A DNA stretch of 64,000 nucleotides, taken from the NCBI GenBank assembly GCA_020637805.1, contig JACKJU010000003.1, positions 247,434 to 311,433 of the forward strand, read 5' to 3'. The notes under the pieces were generated by a model. The model was given only the letters and a program-made list of their open reading frames with translations, made no database searches and had not been told where the DNA came from. This DNA comes from Nitratireductor sp. (GTDB lineage Bacteria; Pseudomonadota; Alphaproteobacteria; Rhizobiales; Rhizobiaceae). Below are positions 36,947 through 45,915 of the stretch, in pieces; position 1 is the stretch's first letter, and each line of letters begins with the position of its first letter. Made by a program: the position numbers and the translations under genes.

Positions 36947-38110
36947 TCACTCTTTGAGGTAAATCCGCTCGTAGCGCAGGCCAAGACTGGTCAGCACCTC
37001 GTAGCCAATGGTGCCTGCCGCTATTGCCAGATCGTCGATTGTCAGGTGGCGGTTCAGGATTTCCACATGGCTTGCCCGCTTGAGCGTGGCGGCGGGCACG
37101 CCGCTGGCGTCGAGCGTGATCGAGTCCATCGAAACCCTGCCAAGTATCGGCAGCGCGTACTTGCCGATCATCGCGGAAGCACCCGGCACCCCTTTGGTCT
37201 TGCGTGTATTCTGGCGCATCGCCACGCCGGAGCCGGACGCCGAGCGCAGGATCCCGTCCGCATAACCGGCCCCTGCGGTGACGATCAAAGTATCGCGTTT
37301 CAGCCTGTGTGTAGCACCATACCCAACGGTTTCACCCTTTCGGGCATGGCGAACCTGCAGGATCGGCAGTTCCAGCTTCACCACCGGCTTCATGGGGTTC
37401 TTCACGCCACTGACCGCCGCCCCGCCATAGAGGGCGATGCCTGGCCGGGTGAGGTCGAAGCAGGCCTTGCGGTTGGAAAGAATCGTGGCGCTGTTGGCCA
37501 TGGACTTGCGTGCATACGGGAAATGCGATGCGGCCTCCTCGAAGGCGGCAAGCTGGCGCGCATTCATCGGGTGGCCGGGATCGTCGGCACAGGCCGGGTG
37601 TGTCATCACGATGGTTGGCTTGAGCGCGCTGACCAGCGGCAGGTTGCCCAGGAATACCTTCAGTTCGGCCGGTGAAAGGCCCAGCCGGTTCATGCCGGTA
37701 TCGATATGGATGGCGCAGCCTGCGCCGGGCTGCCCGCCATCGGTCCAGGCAACCATGTCTGCAAGCGAGTTGAGAACAGGTGTCAGCTTCTTCGACTTGA
37801 AGAGGTTGCCCAGCGCCGGGTCGAACCCGTTCAGCACCACGATATCGGACTTCGGGGCAAGCTTTCGAACTTCCGCGCCTTCAGCCGGCGTCGCAACGAA
37901 AAAGGTTCTGCATCCGGCCTTGAGAAGTGCGGGCACCACCTGCCTTGCACCGAGGCCATATGCATCGGCTTTCACGGCAGCGCCGGTTTCGGCCTTGCCG
38001 GATTTGCGGTCCAGGCGTTTCCAGTTCTCGGCGATTGCGCCAAGATCGATGGTCAGGCGGGCGGCTCGCGCCACCGGAGCGGGAGATTTCCGTTTGGGCT
38101 TTCGGGTCAT
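36947..38110 (-). CDS. alr: Alanine racemase
   Basis: 387 aa. Makes D-alanine for peptidoglycan. PLP-binding Lys47 in GAAVKADAYGLGA; substrate-binding IHIDTGMNRLGLS; catalytic Tyr in KGETVGYGATHR. A basic N-terminal extension of about 16 residues (KPKRKSPAPVARAA) is unusual but harmless. Convergent with the chemoreceptor, 11 bases between stops. Confidence 0.94.
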   Translation of the reverse strand: MTRKPKRKSPAPVARAARLTIDLGAIAENWKRLDRKSGKAETGAAVKADAYGLGARQVVPALLKAGCRTFFVATPAEGAEVRKLAPKSDIVVLNGFDPALGNLFKSKKLTPVLNSLADMVAWTDGGQPGAGCAIHIDTGMNRLGLSPAELKVFLGNLPLVSALKPTIVMTHPACADDPGHPMNARQLAAFEEAASHFPYARKSMANSATILSNRKACFDLTRPGIALYGGAAVSGVKNPMKPVVKLELPILQVRHARKGETVGYGATHRLKRDTLIVTAGAGYADGILRSASGSGVAMRQNTRKTKGVPGASAMIGKYALPILGRVSMDSITLDASGVPAATLKRASHVEILNRHLTIDDLAIAAGTIGYEVLTSLGLRYERIYLKE

Positions 38111-38230
38111 GCCGGTTCAATACGAACAATCGGCGTGGCTGACAACAAGACGGCCTAAAATTGCCCGGCGATTATTTCGCATATTCCCTGCCTTCACGCA
38201 GCTTCCCAGAATTGCGGGACGTATCGATTG

Positions 38231-39718
38231 CTATTCGAAGCGTTCCGGCAGGCGTTCGTCTTCCGCAAGATCGGAAAATCGCGTGAATTCAGCCTGGAAG
38301 CCCAGCTTCGCCGTGCCCGTTGGACCGTGGCGCTGCTTGGCGATGATGACTTCCGCCTTGCCGGTTGCCTCGCGGAATTCGGCTTCCCACTTGAACCACT
38401 CCTCGGTGCCTTCCTTCGGCTCCTTGTTCTTCAGGTAGTATTCCTCGCGATACACGAAGAGCACCACGTCAGCGTCCTGCTCGATGGAGCCGGATTCGCG
38501 AAGGTCGGAAAGCTGGGGGCGTTTGTCGTCGCGGTTTTCCACCTGGCGCGAGAGCTGGGAAAGCGCGATGATCGGCACGTTGAGGTCCTTGGCAAGCGCC
38601 TTCAGGCCGGTGGTGATCTCTGTCACCTCCTGCACCCTGTTCTCGCCGGACTTCTTCGAACCCGTCATGAGCTGGATATAGTCGACGATCAACAGGTCGA
38701 GGCCGAACTGGCGTTTCAGGCGCCGCGCGCGTGCCGAAAGCTGGGCAATGGAAATGCCGCCCGTCTGGTCGATGAAGAGCGGAACCTTCTGCATGATCTG
38801 CGCGGCGGAAGCGAGCTTGTGATAATCGGCCTCGGTGATCTCGCCTCGGCGTATCTTCGAAGAGGAGACCTCCGCCTGCTCGGAGATGATACGCGTGGCA
38901 AGCTGTTCGGCGCTCATCTCAAGGGAGAAGAACCCGACCACCCCGCCATCCAGCGCCTTCGGTGTGCCGTCCGCCGAGACGTCGCCGCGGTAATTCGAGG
39001 CGATGTTGTAGGCAATGTTGGTTGCAAGCGAGGTCTTGCCCATGCCCGGGCGGCCGGCGAGCACGATAAGGTCCGATGCCTGGAGGCCACCCATGCGCTG
39101 GTCGAGCGTATGGATGGAAGTGGCAATCCCCGAAAGTCCGCCCTCGCGTTCATAGGCGGCCGCTGCGAGTTCGATGGCGGTATTCACCGCAGAACCGAAA
39201 TCACGAAACCCGCCGTCATACTTGCCGGTTTCCGCAAGCTGGTAGAGGCGGCGTTCGGCATCCTCGATCTGGCTCGATGGCGGCATTTCAACCGGCGCGT
39301 CATAGGCGATGTTGACCATGTCCTCGCCGATGGTGATCAGCGTGCGCCGTGTCGCGAGATCGTAGATGGAACGGCCATAGTCCTCGGCGTTGATGATGGT
39401 GGTCGCTTCGGCTGCAAGGCGCGCCAGGTATTGCGAGACGGTCATCTCGCCGCCGATTTTCTCGTCGGCTGGCAGGAAGGTCTTTACCGTGCGCGGATCG
39501 GCACGTTTGCCCGCCCGTATCATGTCGGTGGAGATTTTGTAGATCTGCTGGTGCACAGGCTCGTAGAAATGCTTGTCGAGCAGAAAGTCGGAAACGCGGT
39601 AATAGGCGTCATTGTTGACCAGGATCGCGCCAAGCAATGCCTGTTCCGCCTCTACGTTGTGCGGGGCAAGCCTGTATTTTTGATCTTGTGAACGCAGGCG
39701 CGCTACTGCTTCGGCCAT
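38231..39718 (-). CDS. dnaB: Replicative DNA helicase
   Basis: 495 aa from the ATG at 39718. N-terminal primase-binding domain (APHNVEAEQALLGAILVNNDA), RecA-like core with Walker A GRPGMGKTS, Walker B LLIVDYIQLM, and SQLSRQVENRDDKRPQLSDLR. It unwinds DNA at the fork as a hexamer. No intein. The longer frame from 39778 has no support. Confidence 0.96.
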   Translation of the reverse strand: MAEAVARLRSQDQKYRLAPHNVEAEQALLGAILVNNDAYYRVSDFLLDKHFYEPVHQQIYKISTDMIRAGKRADPRTVKTFLPADEKIGGEMTVSQYLARLAAEATTIINAEDYGRSIYDLATRRTLITIGEDMVNIAYDAPVEMPPSSQIEDAERRLYQLAETGKYDGGFRDFGSAVNTAIELAAAAYEREGGLSGIATSIHTLDQRMGGLQASDLIVLAGRPGMGKTSLATNIAYNIASNYRGDVSADGTPKALDGGVVGFFSLEMSAEQLATRIISEQAEVSSSKIRRGEITEADYHKLASAAQIMQKVPLFIDQTGGISIAQLSARARRLKRQFGLDLLIVDYIQLMTGSKKSGENRVQEVTEITTGLKALAKDLNVPIIALSQLSRQVENRDDKRPQLSDLRESGSIEQDADVVLFVYREEYYLKNKEPKEGTEEWFKWEAEFREATGKAEVIIAKQRHGPTGTAKLGFQAEFTRFSDLAEDERLPERFE

Positions 39719-40020
39719 TTCTTCTTTCCTGCCAAGTCGTTGCCGTTCCCCCGGGCCAAACTGGCCGGGCAACCGCAACTCTGCCGTGCTGCGGGCAATT
39801 GCGGCGGTCCGGCCAGCTTTATTGATTCCATCCCCGTGAACAAAGAAGCGAGATCAAGCCGGAGCGCTTTCCCGCACTAAACACAGCAATCCACAGGGTA
39901 CTCTATATTACCGCAATTTCTCGGCTGTCATTCGTTGACATGCCGGACCGGATTCAGCCCGTCCCGCGCGGCGATTCGGCGCCATTATATCGCGAAATTT
40001 CAGCTGGTCCGGCGAAGCAG
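39719..40020. other. Intergenic region upstream of dnaB
   Basis: About 300 bases between dnaB and the rplI terminator. On the minus strand an ATGACA ... TAATAT pair near 39905-39931 (15-base spacing) could be a weak dnaB promoter. Otherwise no ORF or RNA is apparent. Confidence 0.35.
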
Positions 40021-40052
40021 AAATGAAAAGGGGCGGTCGTTGAACCGCCCCT
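40021..40052 (-). terminator. Intrinsic terminator after rplI
   Basis: Minus-strand stem AGGGGCGGT / ACCGCCCCT (40029-40037 with 40044-40052), 6-base loop, followed by TTTCATTT. It ends the rpsF-rpsR-DUF2232-rplI transcript, 26 bases past the rplI stop. Confidence 0.85.
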
Positions 40053-40078
40053 GGTCAAATTCGCGACAGGGCAGGCGA

Positions 40079-40675
40079 TCAGGCCTGTTCGTCGTCGCCT
40101 TCTTCTGCTTCCTCGCCTTCGTCTTCAACCTCTTCGAAGACTTCAGCCAGATCGACATCATCTTCCTCGTCGATCTCGAAGGCATCGCGGGTCGTCAGGT
40201 CTTCGCCTGCCGCCTGGCGTGTGGCCTCATCCTCGGAGCGTGCAACGTTGATGTTGACGATGGACGATACTTCCGCATGCAGCACGATTTCGACTTCATG
40301 CAGGCCGACCATCTTGATCGGCGCGGTCAGGTTGACCTGGTTGCGGGCTACGGTGAAGCCTTCTTCCGCCAGTGCGTTGGCAATGTCGCGGGTCGAGACG
40401 GAACCATAGAGCTGGCCCGTTTCGCCTGCCGAACGGATGACGATGTAGGAGGTGCCGCCGAGTTTCTTGTCGATTGCTTCAGCTTCCTGCTTGCGTTCCG
40501 CGTTGCGGGCTTCGATCTGGGTGCGTTCTGCCTCGAAGCGGGCGAGGTTCGCGTCGTTGGCGCGCAGTGCCTTGCCCTGGGGCAGGAGGTAGTTGCGTGC
40601 GTAGCCATCCTTGACCTTGACGACATCGCCGATCTGGCCGAGCGAACCAATGCGCTCAAGAAGAATTACCTGCAT
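40079..40675 (-). CDS. rplI: 50S ribosomal protein L9
   Basis: 198 aa. MQVILLERIGSLGQIGDVV and KDGYARNYLLPQGKA are the L9 signature; the long central helix and the C-terminal rRNA-binding domain follow. An acidic tail of about 45 residues (EIDEEDDVDLAEVFEEVEDE...) extends beyond the E. coli protein, as in other rhizobia. The true ATG is at 40675. Confidence 0.96.
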   Translation of the reverse strand: MQVILLERIGSLGQIGDVVKVKDGYARNYLLPQGKALRANDANLARFEAERTQIEARNAERKQEAEAIDKKLGGTSYIVIRSAGETGQLYGSVSTRDIANALAEEGFTVARNQVNLTAPIKMVGLHEVEIVLHAEVSSIVNINVARSEDEATRQAAGEDLTTRDAFEIDEEDDVDLAEVFEEVEDEGEEAEEGDDEQA

Positions 40676-40727
40676 TTCAATTTCCTTTCGGTTTTTGATC
40701 TCTTCGATTTGTGTTGGATCGGTTGGT

Positions 40728-41675
40728 TCAGGCCGTCCCGCCATTGTTTGCGGGAGGCCGGTTTCGTGTCACCGTGCGCCAGAGACCGGTCACGGTGAAA
40801 AGAAGGAATGGAACGCTGAACATCACGATCAGCGCGTAAGTGGCAAACAGCATGAAGCCTCGTGCATCGCGTCCGCGCGTGCGCAAGTGAAGTTCCGCAA
40901 GGCCCACGACGCCGAAACCGGCGATGCCAACGCCGAGCGCCACGCCCGAGGCTAGCCTGCCCGCAGGCGGAAGGATCATCATCCCGATCAGACCGGCAAC
41001 GAGAAAGCCCACGGCTTCGAGGGGCAGGGTGAGGGATGCGGCAATGTCATCGCGCGGGCGTGCCATCAGCCCGGAACGGCGCACGATTGACGAAGACAGG
41101 TGAGCCATGAGGACGTTGATCAGCAGCCAGGTTGCCGGAACAACCACCGGAATGATCTTGGTGTAGAACCTGGCGCGATCGATCATGTCGGCCTCCGGCG
41201 GCACCGGCACGGACGGGTTTGCCGAGGAAAATTCCTGCATGAGCGCGACAAAGGCCGGAACAACCGAGTCCTCGCCATAGCCTGCAAGATAGCCGGTCAG
41301 GATGAAGGCCGCGAAGGTTGCCAGCATCAGCCGGAAAAGAATGCCGGAAAGCGGGTACCAGACCATCGTCTTGCCGTCGCTGCCGGGCTGGCCCAGATTG
41401 GAAAGGTGTCCAACCCACGCGGCGGGCGCGAAGATCAGTGCTGCTGCAGCGGCGGCCGAGGCGGGCGAGGAGAACATCAGTACTGCGGCTGAGGCAGCCA
41501 GGGCACCGGCGATACCGGCAAGCGTTCCCCAGCCCATGGCAGCGATGTAGATGGCAACGGGCGCGAAAGCCAGAAGAACAACTGCGCCCAGCCCCGAACG
41601 GTGGGCAGCAAACAGCATCAGTGCGGAAGCCGCACCGGCAAGTATGCCCACAAGTAGGGAATTGGCGTTCTTCAT
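40728..41675 (-). CDS. DUF2232 membrane protein
   Basis: 315 aa, about eight helices, from the ATG at 41675. Very Ala-rich N-terminal half (SAAAAAALIFAPAAWVGHL). Related to the DUF2232/YybS-type predicted membrane proteins; in Rhizobiales it characteristically sits between rpsR and rplI. The role is unknown, perhaps substrate-specific membrane transport. The tail is basic (WRTVTRNRPPANNGG). Confidence 0.8.
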   Translation of the reverse strand: MKNANSLLVGILAGAASALMLFAAHRSGLGAVVLLAFAPVAIYIAAMGWGTLAGIAGALAASAAVLMFSSPASAAAAAALIFAPAAWVGHLSNLGQPGSDGKTMVWYPLSGILFRLMLATFAAFILTGYLAGYGEDSVVPAFVALMQEFSSANPSVPVPPEADMIDRARFYTKIIPVVVPATWLLINVLMAHLSSSIVRRSGLMARPRDDIAASLTLPLEAVGFLVAGLIGMMILPPAGRLASGVALGVGIAGFGVVGLAELHLRTRGRDARGFMLFATYALIVMFSVPFLLFTVTGLWRTVTRNRPPANNGGTA

Positions 41676-41790
41676 CTCGCTGTCCTGCGGTTCGCAGTTA
41701 GGGGCCGACCGTTCAGGACCTGGCCCCAACCTGGGTATGTTTCCCTGTCCGCGATCCCCATCGCGGGAGGTCCCTTTCGGGTTTCAGGAA

Positions 41791-41808
41791 AGCCGGACGG
41801 GTCCGGCT
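41791..41808 (-). terminator. Hairpin downstream of rpsR (weak terminator or attenuator)
   Basis: Perfect 8-bp arms AGCCGGAC / GTCCGGCT separated by two bases, 30 bases after the rpsR stop; on the minus strand only TTCC follows, so it may pause or stabilise the mRNA end rather than fully terminate. Confidence 0.4.
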
Positions 41809-41838
41809 CTCCTTGTATGCATGTTTCCCGAAGGCCGC

Positions 41839-42066
41839 TTACTGAACGACGTAGGGAAGAAGGCCGAGGAAACGGGCGCGTTTGATGGCCTGTGCCAGTT
41901 CACGCTGTTTCTTGTGCGATACCGAAGAAATACGGGACGGAACGATCTTGCCGCGCTCGGAAATGTAGCGGGAAAGAAGCTTGATGTCCTTGTAATCGAT
42001 GGTCGGCGCGTTCGGGCCCGAGAACGGGCAGGATTTGCGGCGGCGGTTGAAAGGTCTGCGTGCCAT
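41839..42066 (-). CDS. rpsR: 30S ribosomal protein S18
   Basis: 75 aa. RKSCPFSGPNAPTIDYKDIKLL and KKQRELAQAIKRARFLGLLP are S18 hallmarks. It binds S6 on the 30S platform; its gene lies 23 bases after rpsF. Confidence 0.96.
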   Translation of the reverse strand: MARRPFNRRRKSCPFSGPNAPTIDYKDIKLLSRYISERGKIVPSRISSVSHKKQRELAQAIKRARFLGLLPYVVQ

Positions 42067-42089
42067 TGTTTTTGTCTCCTGTCGCCGGA

Positions 42090-42551
42090 TCAGTTGCTGG
42101 AACGGTTGTCGTCGCGCGGGCGGCGGTCGCCCCTGTCGCCACGATCGCCCCTGTCACCGCGGTCGCCTCTGTCACCGCGATCTCCCCTGTCGCCACGGTC
42201 ACCGCGCGGTCCGCGACGGTCGTCACGATCGCTCTTGCGCATCATCGCGGAAGGTTCTTCCTCGTGTGCCTCGACGCGGATGGTCATGTAGCGCAGGATA
42301 TCGTCATGGATGCGCATCTGGCGCTCCATTTCGGAAACGGCATCGGCAGGTGCTTCCACATTCATGAGAATGTAGTGTGCCTTGCGGTTTTTCTTGATGC
42401 GGTGGGTCGGAGTGCGAAGGCCCCAGTTCTCGACCTTACCTACCTTGCCGCCATTGTTTTCCAGAACACCTTTGAAGTGTTCTGCAAGTGCTTCTGCCTG
42501 CTGGCCGGAAATGTCCTGGCGAGCGAGGAACACGTGCTCGTAAAGTGGCAT
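42090..42551 (-). CDS. rpsF: 30S ribosomal protein S6 with Gly-Asp-Arg repeat tail
   Basis: 153 aa. The S6 core (MPLYEHVFLARQDIS ... HRIKKNRKAHYILMN ... ILRYMTIRVEAHEEEPSAM) ends near residue 103. The rest is a charged, disordered tail with nine consecutive Gly-Asp-Arg units (117-143) and RPRDDNRSSN. E. coli S6 instead ends in glutamates. First gene of the ribosomal operon. Confidence 0.95.
   Translation of the reverse strand: MPLYEHVFLARQDISGQQAEALAEHFKGVLENNGGKVGKVENWGLRTPTHRIKKNRKAHYILMNVEAPADAVSEMERQMRIHDDILRYMTIRVEAHEEEPSAMMRKSDRDDRRGPRGDRGDRGDRGDRGDRGDRGDRGDRGDRRPRDDNRSSN
42123..42203 (-). repeat. 9-bp tandem repeat encoding (Gly-Asp-Arg)9
   Basis: Nine adjacent 9-bp units inside rpsF, varied at third positions, so the protein repeat is kept while DNA identity has drifted. 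Copy number may vary between strains. Confidence 0.85.
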
Positions 42552-42959
42552 GATTGCCTTTCCTTTTTTCTCTACAGGGTTTCACGCAAAGCCCCGGTCC
42601 CGCGATTGGCCAGAATGGCCGGGAAAGGCGTTTCTTGCAGAAACGGGCAGAGACACGGGAAGCCGGATGCCTTTGCATCCCTGCTGCCTACCGCATGTCG
42701 CGATCCGTTTGAAATCGCGTCATGCCGCCTGTGAGCGGACAGCCTTCCGTTCAGCCTCTGGTGAACACACCTGTGTTGGTGAACGAGCGGGTTATACAGA
42801 TATGCCGCCGTTTTGCAAGTGCACAATGCCGGCGCGCCAGGGCATTGGATGCCCCGCCGGTGGCGGTGTCCCGATCCGGCAACTGCAATGCCATAATCCT
42901 CGCGAAATTCGAAAAGGCACAGTTGTTTTCGCCCGATTTCCAAATTAAGCGGATTACCC
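42552..42959. other. Leader/promoter region of rpsF, with hairpins
   Basis: 408 bases between divergent rpsF and the hydrolase gene. In the rpsF direction there are two small hairpins: 42629-42645 (CGTTTCT/AGAAACG) and 42608-42620 (GGCC/GGCC). S6:S18 complexes in many bacteria repress their own mRNA through a leader structure, so this is a candidate place, but I cannot match the consensus. No ORF seen. Confidence 0.3.
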
Positions 42960-43952
42960 ATGACAAGGGCGCAGCAAGTGATTTCCGGCATAGGCAGGTT
43001 TGGCGGCAGGTTTGGCAGCAGTTTCGGACCGGAGGCGCTGGCAATGGCGGCGCTACTCCTCCTGTCCGTTTTTCTGACTGCCTGCCAGACCTCGGAAACG
43101 CTGGGCACGGCAGCTGGAGATGCCAAATCCCACATGGTTGGCGGCCGCAAGCCCCATTTCTCGCCGCTCAAACCGTTCAAGGATTCTCTGTTCGGCTATC
43201 GTGCTGCGATATCGAGCCGCGACAATGGTGAATACCTGGTCGTGCCCTATGACGAGAAACTCGACATAAACCGGCGCGACGAGATGCCGGTGCGCAAGGT
43301 CAAGCCGCAATATACGCGGCGGCTTTCGGCCAACCGCATCAAGGATACGGTCTATGCCGCGCCGGGCGGTCCTCAGCCGCTCTGGATCGCCGGCAATTCC
43401 GGTGCCGACGCTGCGATGACGGTAATTTACCTGCACGGCAAGGGCGGCAATCGCGACTGGGGTTTCGAGGACGAAACCTTTGGCGGAAACTTCAACAGGG
43501 CCAAGAACCTGCTCGCCGAGGCCGGTGGCGCCTGGCTCAGTCCGGACTTCACCGACTTCGAGGCCGCCGGGGCTGCCGATATCGCCGCCCTGATACGCGA
43601 AAGAAAGCCGCTCACACGAGGCAAGCTAGTTCTGGCCTGCGGCTCGATGGGAACCAAGCTGTGCTGGCGGCTGGTACTTGATCCACAATTGTCAGGCATG
43701 ATCGGCGGGCTGGTCCTGCTCGGAGGTTTTCCTGAGCCGCGGTTTCCTGCAGGCGACCGGCACATCCCCGTCTACATTGCCCATGGCTCCCGCGACAGCG
43801 TTTATGCAGCCTCGGCCATGGATGAGATGTATGACCGTCTGAAGTCGGCCGGCCAGCCCGTCCGCATGACCGTGTTCGACACCGGCAATCACGGAACGCC
43901 TGTGCGCATGATCGACTGGCGCATGGCACTCAACTGGATTGCGTCCAACTGA
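42960..43952 (+). CDS. Alpha/beta-hydrolase lipoprotein
   Basis: 330 aa. A hydrophobic run ending LLLLSVFLTACQTS is a lipobox, so the protein is probably anchored to a membrane by a lipidated Cys. Hydrolase features: VIYLHGKGGNRDWG (oxyanion loop), nucleophile elbow LVLACGSMGTKL (Ser in C-G-S-M-G, the first Gly of the usual GxSxG replaced by Cys), IPVYIAHGSRDSVY (acid region) and DTGNHGTP (His). Two starts are possible: ATG 42960, which supplies positive charges, or ATG 43041, which has GGAGG eight bases upstream. Substrate unknown. Convergent with luxI, 27 bases between stops. Confidence 0.75.
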   Translation: MTRAQQVISGIGRFGGRFGSSFGPEALAMAALLLLSVFLTACQTSETLGTAAGDAKSHMVGGRKPHFSPLKPFKDSLFGYRAAISSRDNGEYLVVPYDEKLDINRRDEMPVRKVKPQYTRRLSANRIKDTVYAAPGGPQPLWIAGNSGADAAMTVIYLHGKGGNRDWGFEDETFGGNFNRAKNLLAEAGGAWLSPDFTDFEAAGAADIAALIRERKPLTRGKLVLACGSMGTKLCWRLVLDPQLSGMIGGLVLLGGFPEPRFPAGDRHIPVYIAHGSRDSVYAASAMDEMYDRLKSAGQPVRMTVFDTGNHGTPVRMIDWRMALNWIASN

Positions 43953-43979
43953 ACCGGACCTTGCCGTTCGGACGGTCTC

Positions 43980-44609
43980 TCAAGCCATCATCCCGACGGT
44001 CGACGGCGCACTCGTTCCCATGAAGTGACGCGCCCACTGGATCTTCGGATCGTCATGGCTTGCTTCCCAGATGCCGAAACAGACATCGGTGCCGTTCTCG
44101 TCCGTCTTGCGCGAGATCAGTTCGGCGCTCACCCCGTATGTCTGTGTCATGTCGAAGAACTGCTTCTCGCAAATCGCTACAATGCTGGTGATGTTGTTCA
44201 CCGCCGAGAAATCAAGCACCGCGAGGCACAGTGAAAAGGTGGCCCGGTTGATGAAATTGCCCTTGCGATAGGCAAATCCCTCATCGTCCACACAAAAGCG
44301 GGTAGTTTCCCACATTCTTGGCGACCGGTAGTCGCGCCGGTCGTCCAGCATGTCCGGCCAGACCGAGTGCAGAAGCGTATCGGAGGTTGTAGGCATCAGC
44401 CGCACGCCGCCGACCACCTTGCCCGTCTCCTCGTCCACATAGAGCACGTAGACGTTGAACATCTCGTCGAAACGATCGGTTTCGCGACCGTCGTCCCTGC
44501 CTTCCACCCAGCCTAGACGGTCAACGAAAACCTTTTTTCTGAGCGTGAAGTATTGATCGAGCGCATCATTGTGCTGCGCCCGGTTACCCGGATCGATAAA
44601 GAGGATCAT
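43980..44609 (-). CDS. LuxI-family acyl-homoserine-lactone synthase
   Basis: 209 aa from the ATG at 44609 (AGGTGG three bases upstream). Every family-invariant position I know is in place: R24 and F28 (LRKKVFVDRLGW), W34, D45 and D48 (ETDRFDEMF), R70 (GGVRLMP), E101 and R104 (MWETTRFCVD). It makes the quorum signal from S-adenosylmethionine and acyl-ACP (or acyl-CoA). No luxR lies in the window. It is divergent from the fabD-fabG-...-acpP-fabF genes. The C-terminal half is less conserved, as usual, since it binds the acyl chain. Confidence 0.9.
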   Translation of the reverse strand: MILFIDPGNRAQHNDALDQYFTLRKKVFVDRLGWVEGRDDGRETDRFDEMFNVYVLYVDEETGKVVGGVRLMPTTSDTLLHSVWPDMLDDRRDYRSPRMWETTRFCVDDEGFAYRKGNFINRATFSLCLAVLDFSAVNNITSIVAICEKQFFDMTQTYGVSAELISRKTDENGTDVCFGIWEASHDDPKIQWARHFMGTSAPSTVGMMA

Positions 44610-44673
44610 TAGCCACCTTCGCAATAGGTTCCGGCTTGCGCCGGACCGGTCCCCTGCGGACCGATGGCTTGAA

Positions 44674-44700
44674 ATTAATACAACCTATATTTGTATTAAT
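44674..44700. promoter_or_regulatory. Inverted repeat ATTAATACAA-N7-TTGTATTAAT between luxI and fabD
   Basis: Perfect 10-bp arms, 7-base spacer, 65 bases upstream of the luxI ATG and 226 upstream of fabD. It is AT-rich in a GC-rich context. AATACAACC is repeated just downstream (44677 and 44706). A likely binding site for a regulator of luxI; it does not look like a canonical lux box. Confidence 0.5.
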
Positions 44701-44925
44701 ACTACAATACAACCCATAGAATTTGGGGGTTTGCCAACTCGCGCATTGAGGGCATTTGCTGATGCTGCCCGCCTGCAAGCGCGGTTTCCTGTGTTTCGGA
44801 AAGGCGCGCAGGTGCCGCCGGACTTGACTCCGGGGGGCAAACTCACCAGTAGAGGCGGAATTCAAGTCGCCCGGCCGACAAGCCGTCCGCGACGTCAGGA
44901 ACGGGTTTCAGGAGGAATTGCGCAG

Positions 44926-45867
44926 ATGAGCACCGCGTTCACGTTTCCGGGGCAGGGCAGTCAGGCCGTCGGCATGGGCAAGGCTCTTGCGGAGGCCTAT
45001 CCGCAGGCCCGTGCTGTCTTCGACGAAGTGGATGATGCGCTTGGCGAAAAGCTCTCTGCAATCATGTTCGAGGGCCCCGAGGAAACGCTTACGCTCACCG
45101 CAAACGCCCAGCCCGCACTGATGGCCGTATCAATGGCGGTCATGCGCGTGCTCGCAGCAAACGGCTACGAAATCGCCGATAAGGCATCACATGTTGCAGG
45201 CCACTCGCTCGGCGAATATTCCGCACTTTGCGCAGCAGGCACATTCTCGCTTGCAGATACCGCGCGCCTCTTGCGCATTCGCGGCAATGCGATGCAGGAG
45301 GCCGTTCCTGTCGGCAAGGGTGCCATGGCCGCGATCATCGGCCTTGAACACGGAGACGTGGAAGCAATCTGCGCGGATGCGGCCGGTTCCGGAACCTGCC
45401 AGATCGCAAACGACAATGGTGGAGGCCAGTTGGTCCTCTCCGGCTCGAAGGCTGAGGTGGAAAAGGCTGCCGAACTGGCAAAGGAAAAAGGTGCAAAGCG
45501 CGCGCTCATGCTGCCGGTATCCGCCCCGTTCCACTCGGCACTGATGGCGCCTGCCGCAGAACGCATGGCGCAGGCTCTGGCAGAAGTGGAAATGAAGGCG
45601 CCCGTGGTCCCCGTCGTGGCGAACGTGCTCGCAGCACCGATAAGCGATCCCGGCGAGATCCGTACCCGCCTCGTAGAGCAGGTGACCGGTCAGGTGCGCT
45701 GGCGCGAGACCGTTGAATGGTTTGGCGCCAACGGTGTCACCAGCATTGTCGAAGCAGGCTCCGGCAAGGTGTTGAGCGGCCTTGCCCGCCGCATCAACCG
45801 CGACATTGCCACCACCTCCATCGGCTCGCCGGAAGACATTGCAGGCTTCCTCGAAGCGAACGCCTGA
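44926..45867 (+). CDS. fabD: Malonyl-CoA:ACP transacylase
   Basis: 313 aa. FPGQGSQAVGMGK start, nucleophile Ser94 in AGHSLGEYSAL, and catalytic His in SAPFHSALM (about 203). Loads malonyl groups onto ACP for fatty-acid synthesis. The ATG at 44926 has AGGAGG nine bases upstream; the frame is open back into luxI but that part is not coding. Confidence 0.96.
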   Translation: MSTAFTFPGQGSQAVGMGKALAEAYPQARAVFDEVDDALGEKLSAIMFEGPEETLTLTANAQPALMAVSMAVMRVLAANGYEIADKASHVAGHSLGEYSALCAAGTFSLADTARLLRIRGNAMQEAVPVGKGAMAAIIGLEHGDVEAICADAAGSGTCQIANDNGGGQLVLSGSKAEVEKAAELAKEKGAKRALMLPVSAPFHSALMAPAAERMAQALAEVEMKAPVVPVVANVLAAPISDPGEIRTRLVEQVTGQVRWRETVEWFGANGVTSIVEAGSGKVLSGLARRINRDIATTSIGSPEDIAGFLEANA

Positions 45868-45915
45868 CCAACAGATATTCGGCGGCACACCCCGCCTGAC
45901 CTAGGAGTTTGACCC

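Noticed and set aside
42123..42203. 9-bp tandem repeats considered as a non-coding satellite
   Set aside because: They lie in frame in rpsF and encode a constant Gly-Asp-Arg unit.
44569..44925. Upstream extension of fabD
   Set aside because: It would overlap the luxI start and its palindrome; FabD homology begins at the ATG at 44926 behind AGGAGG.
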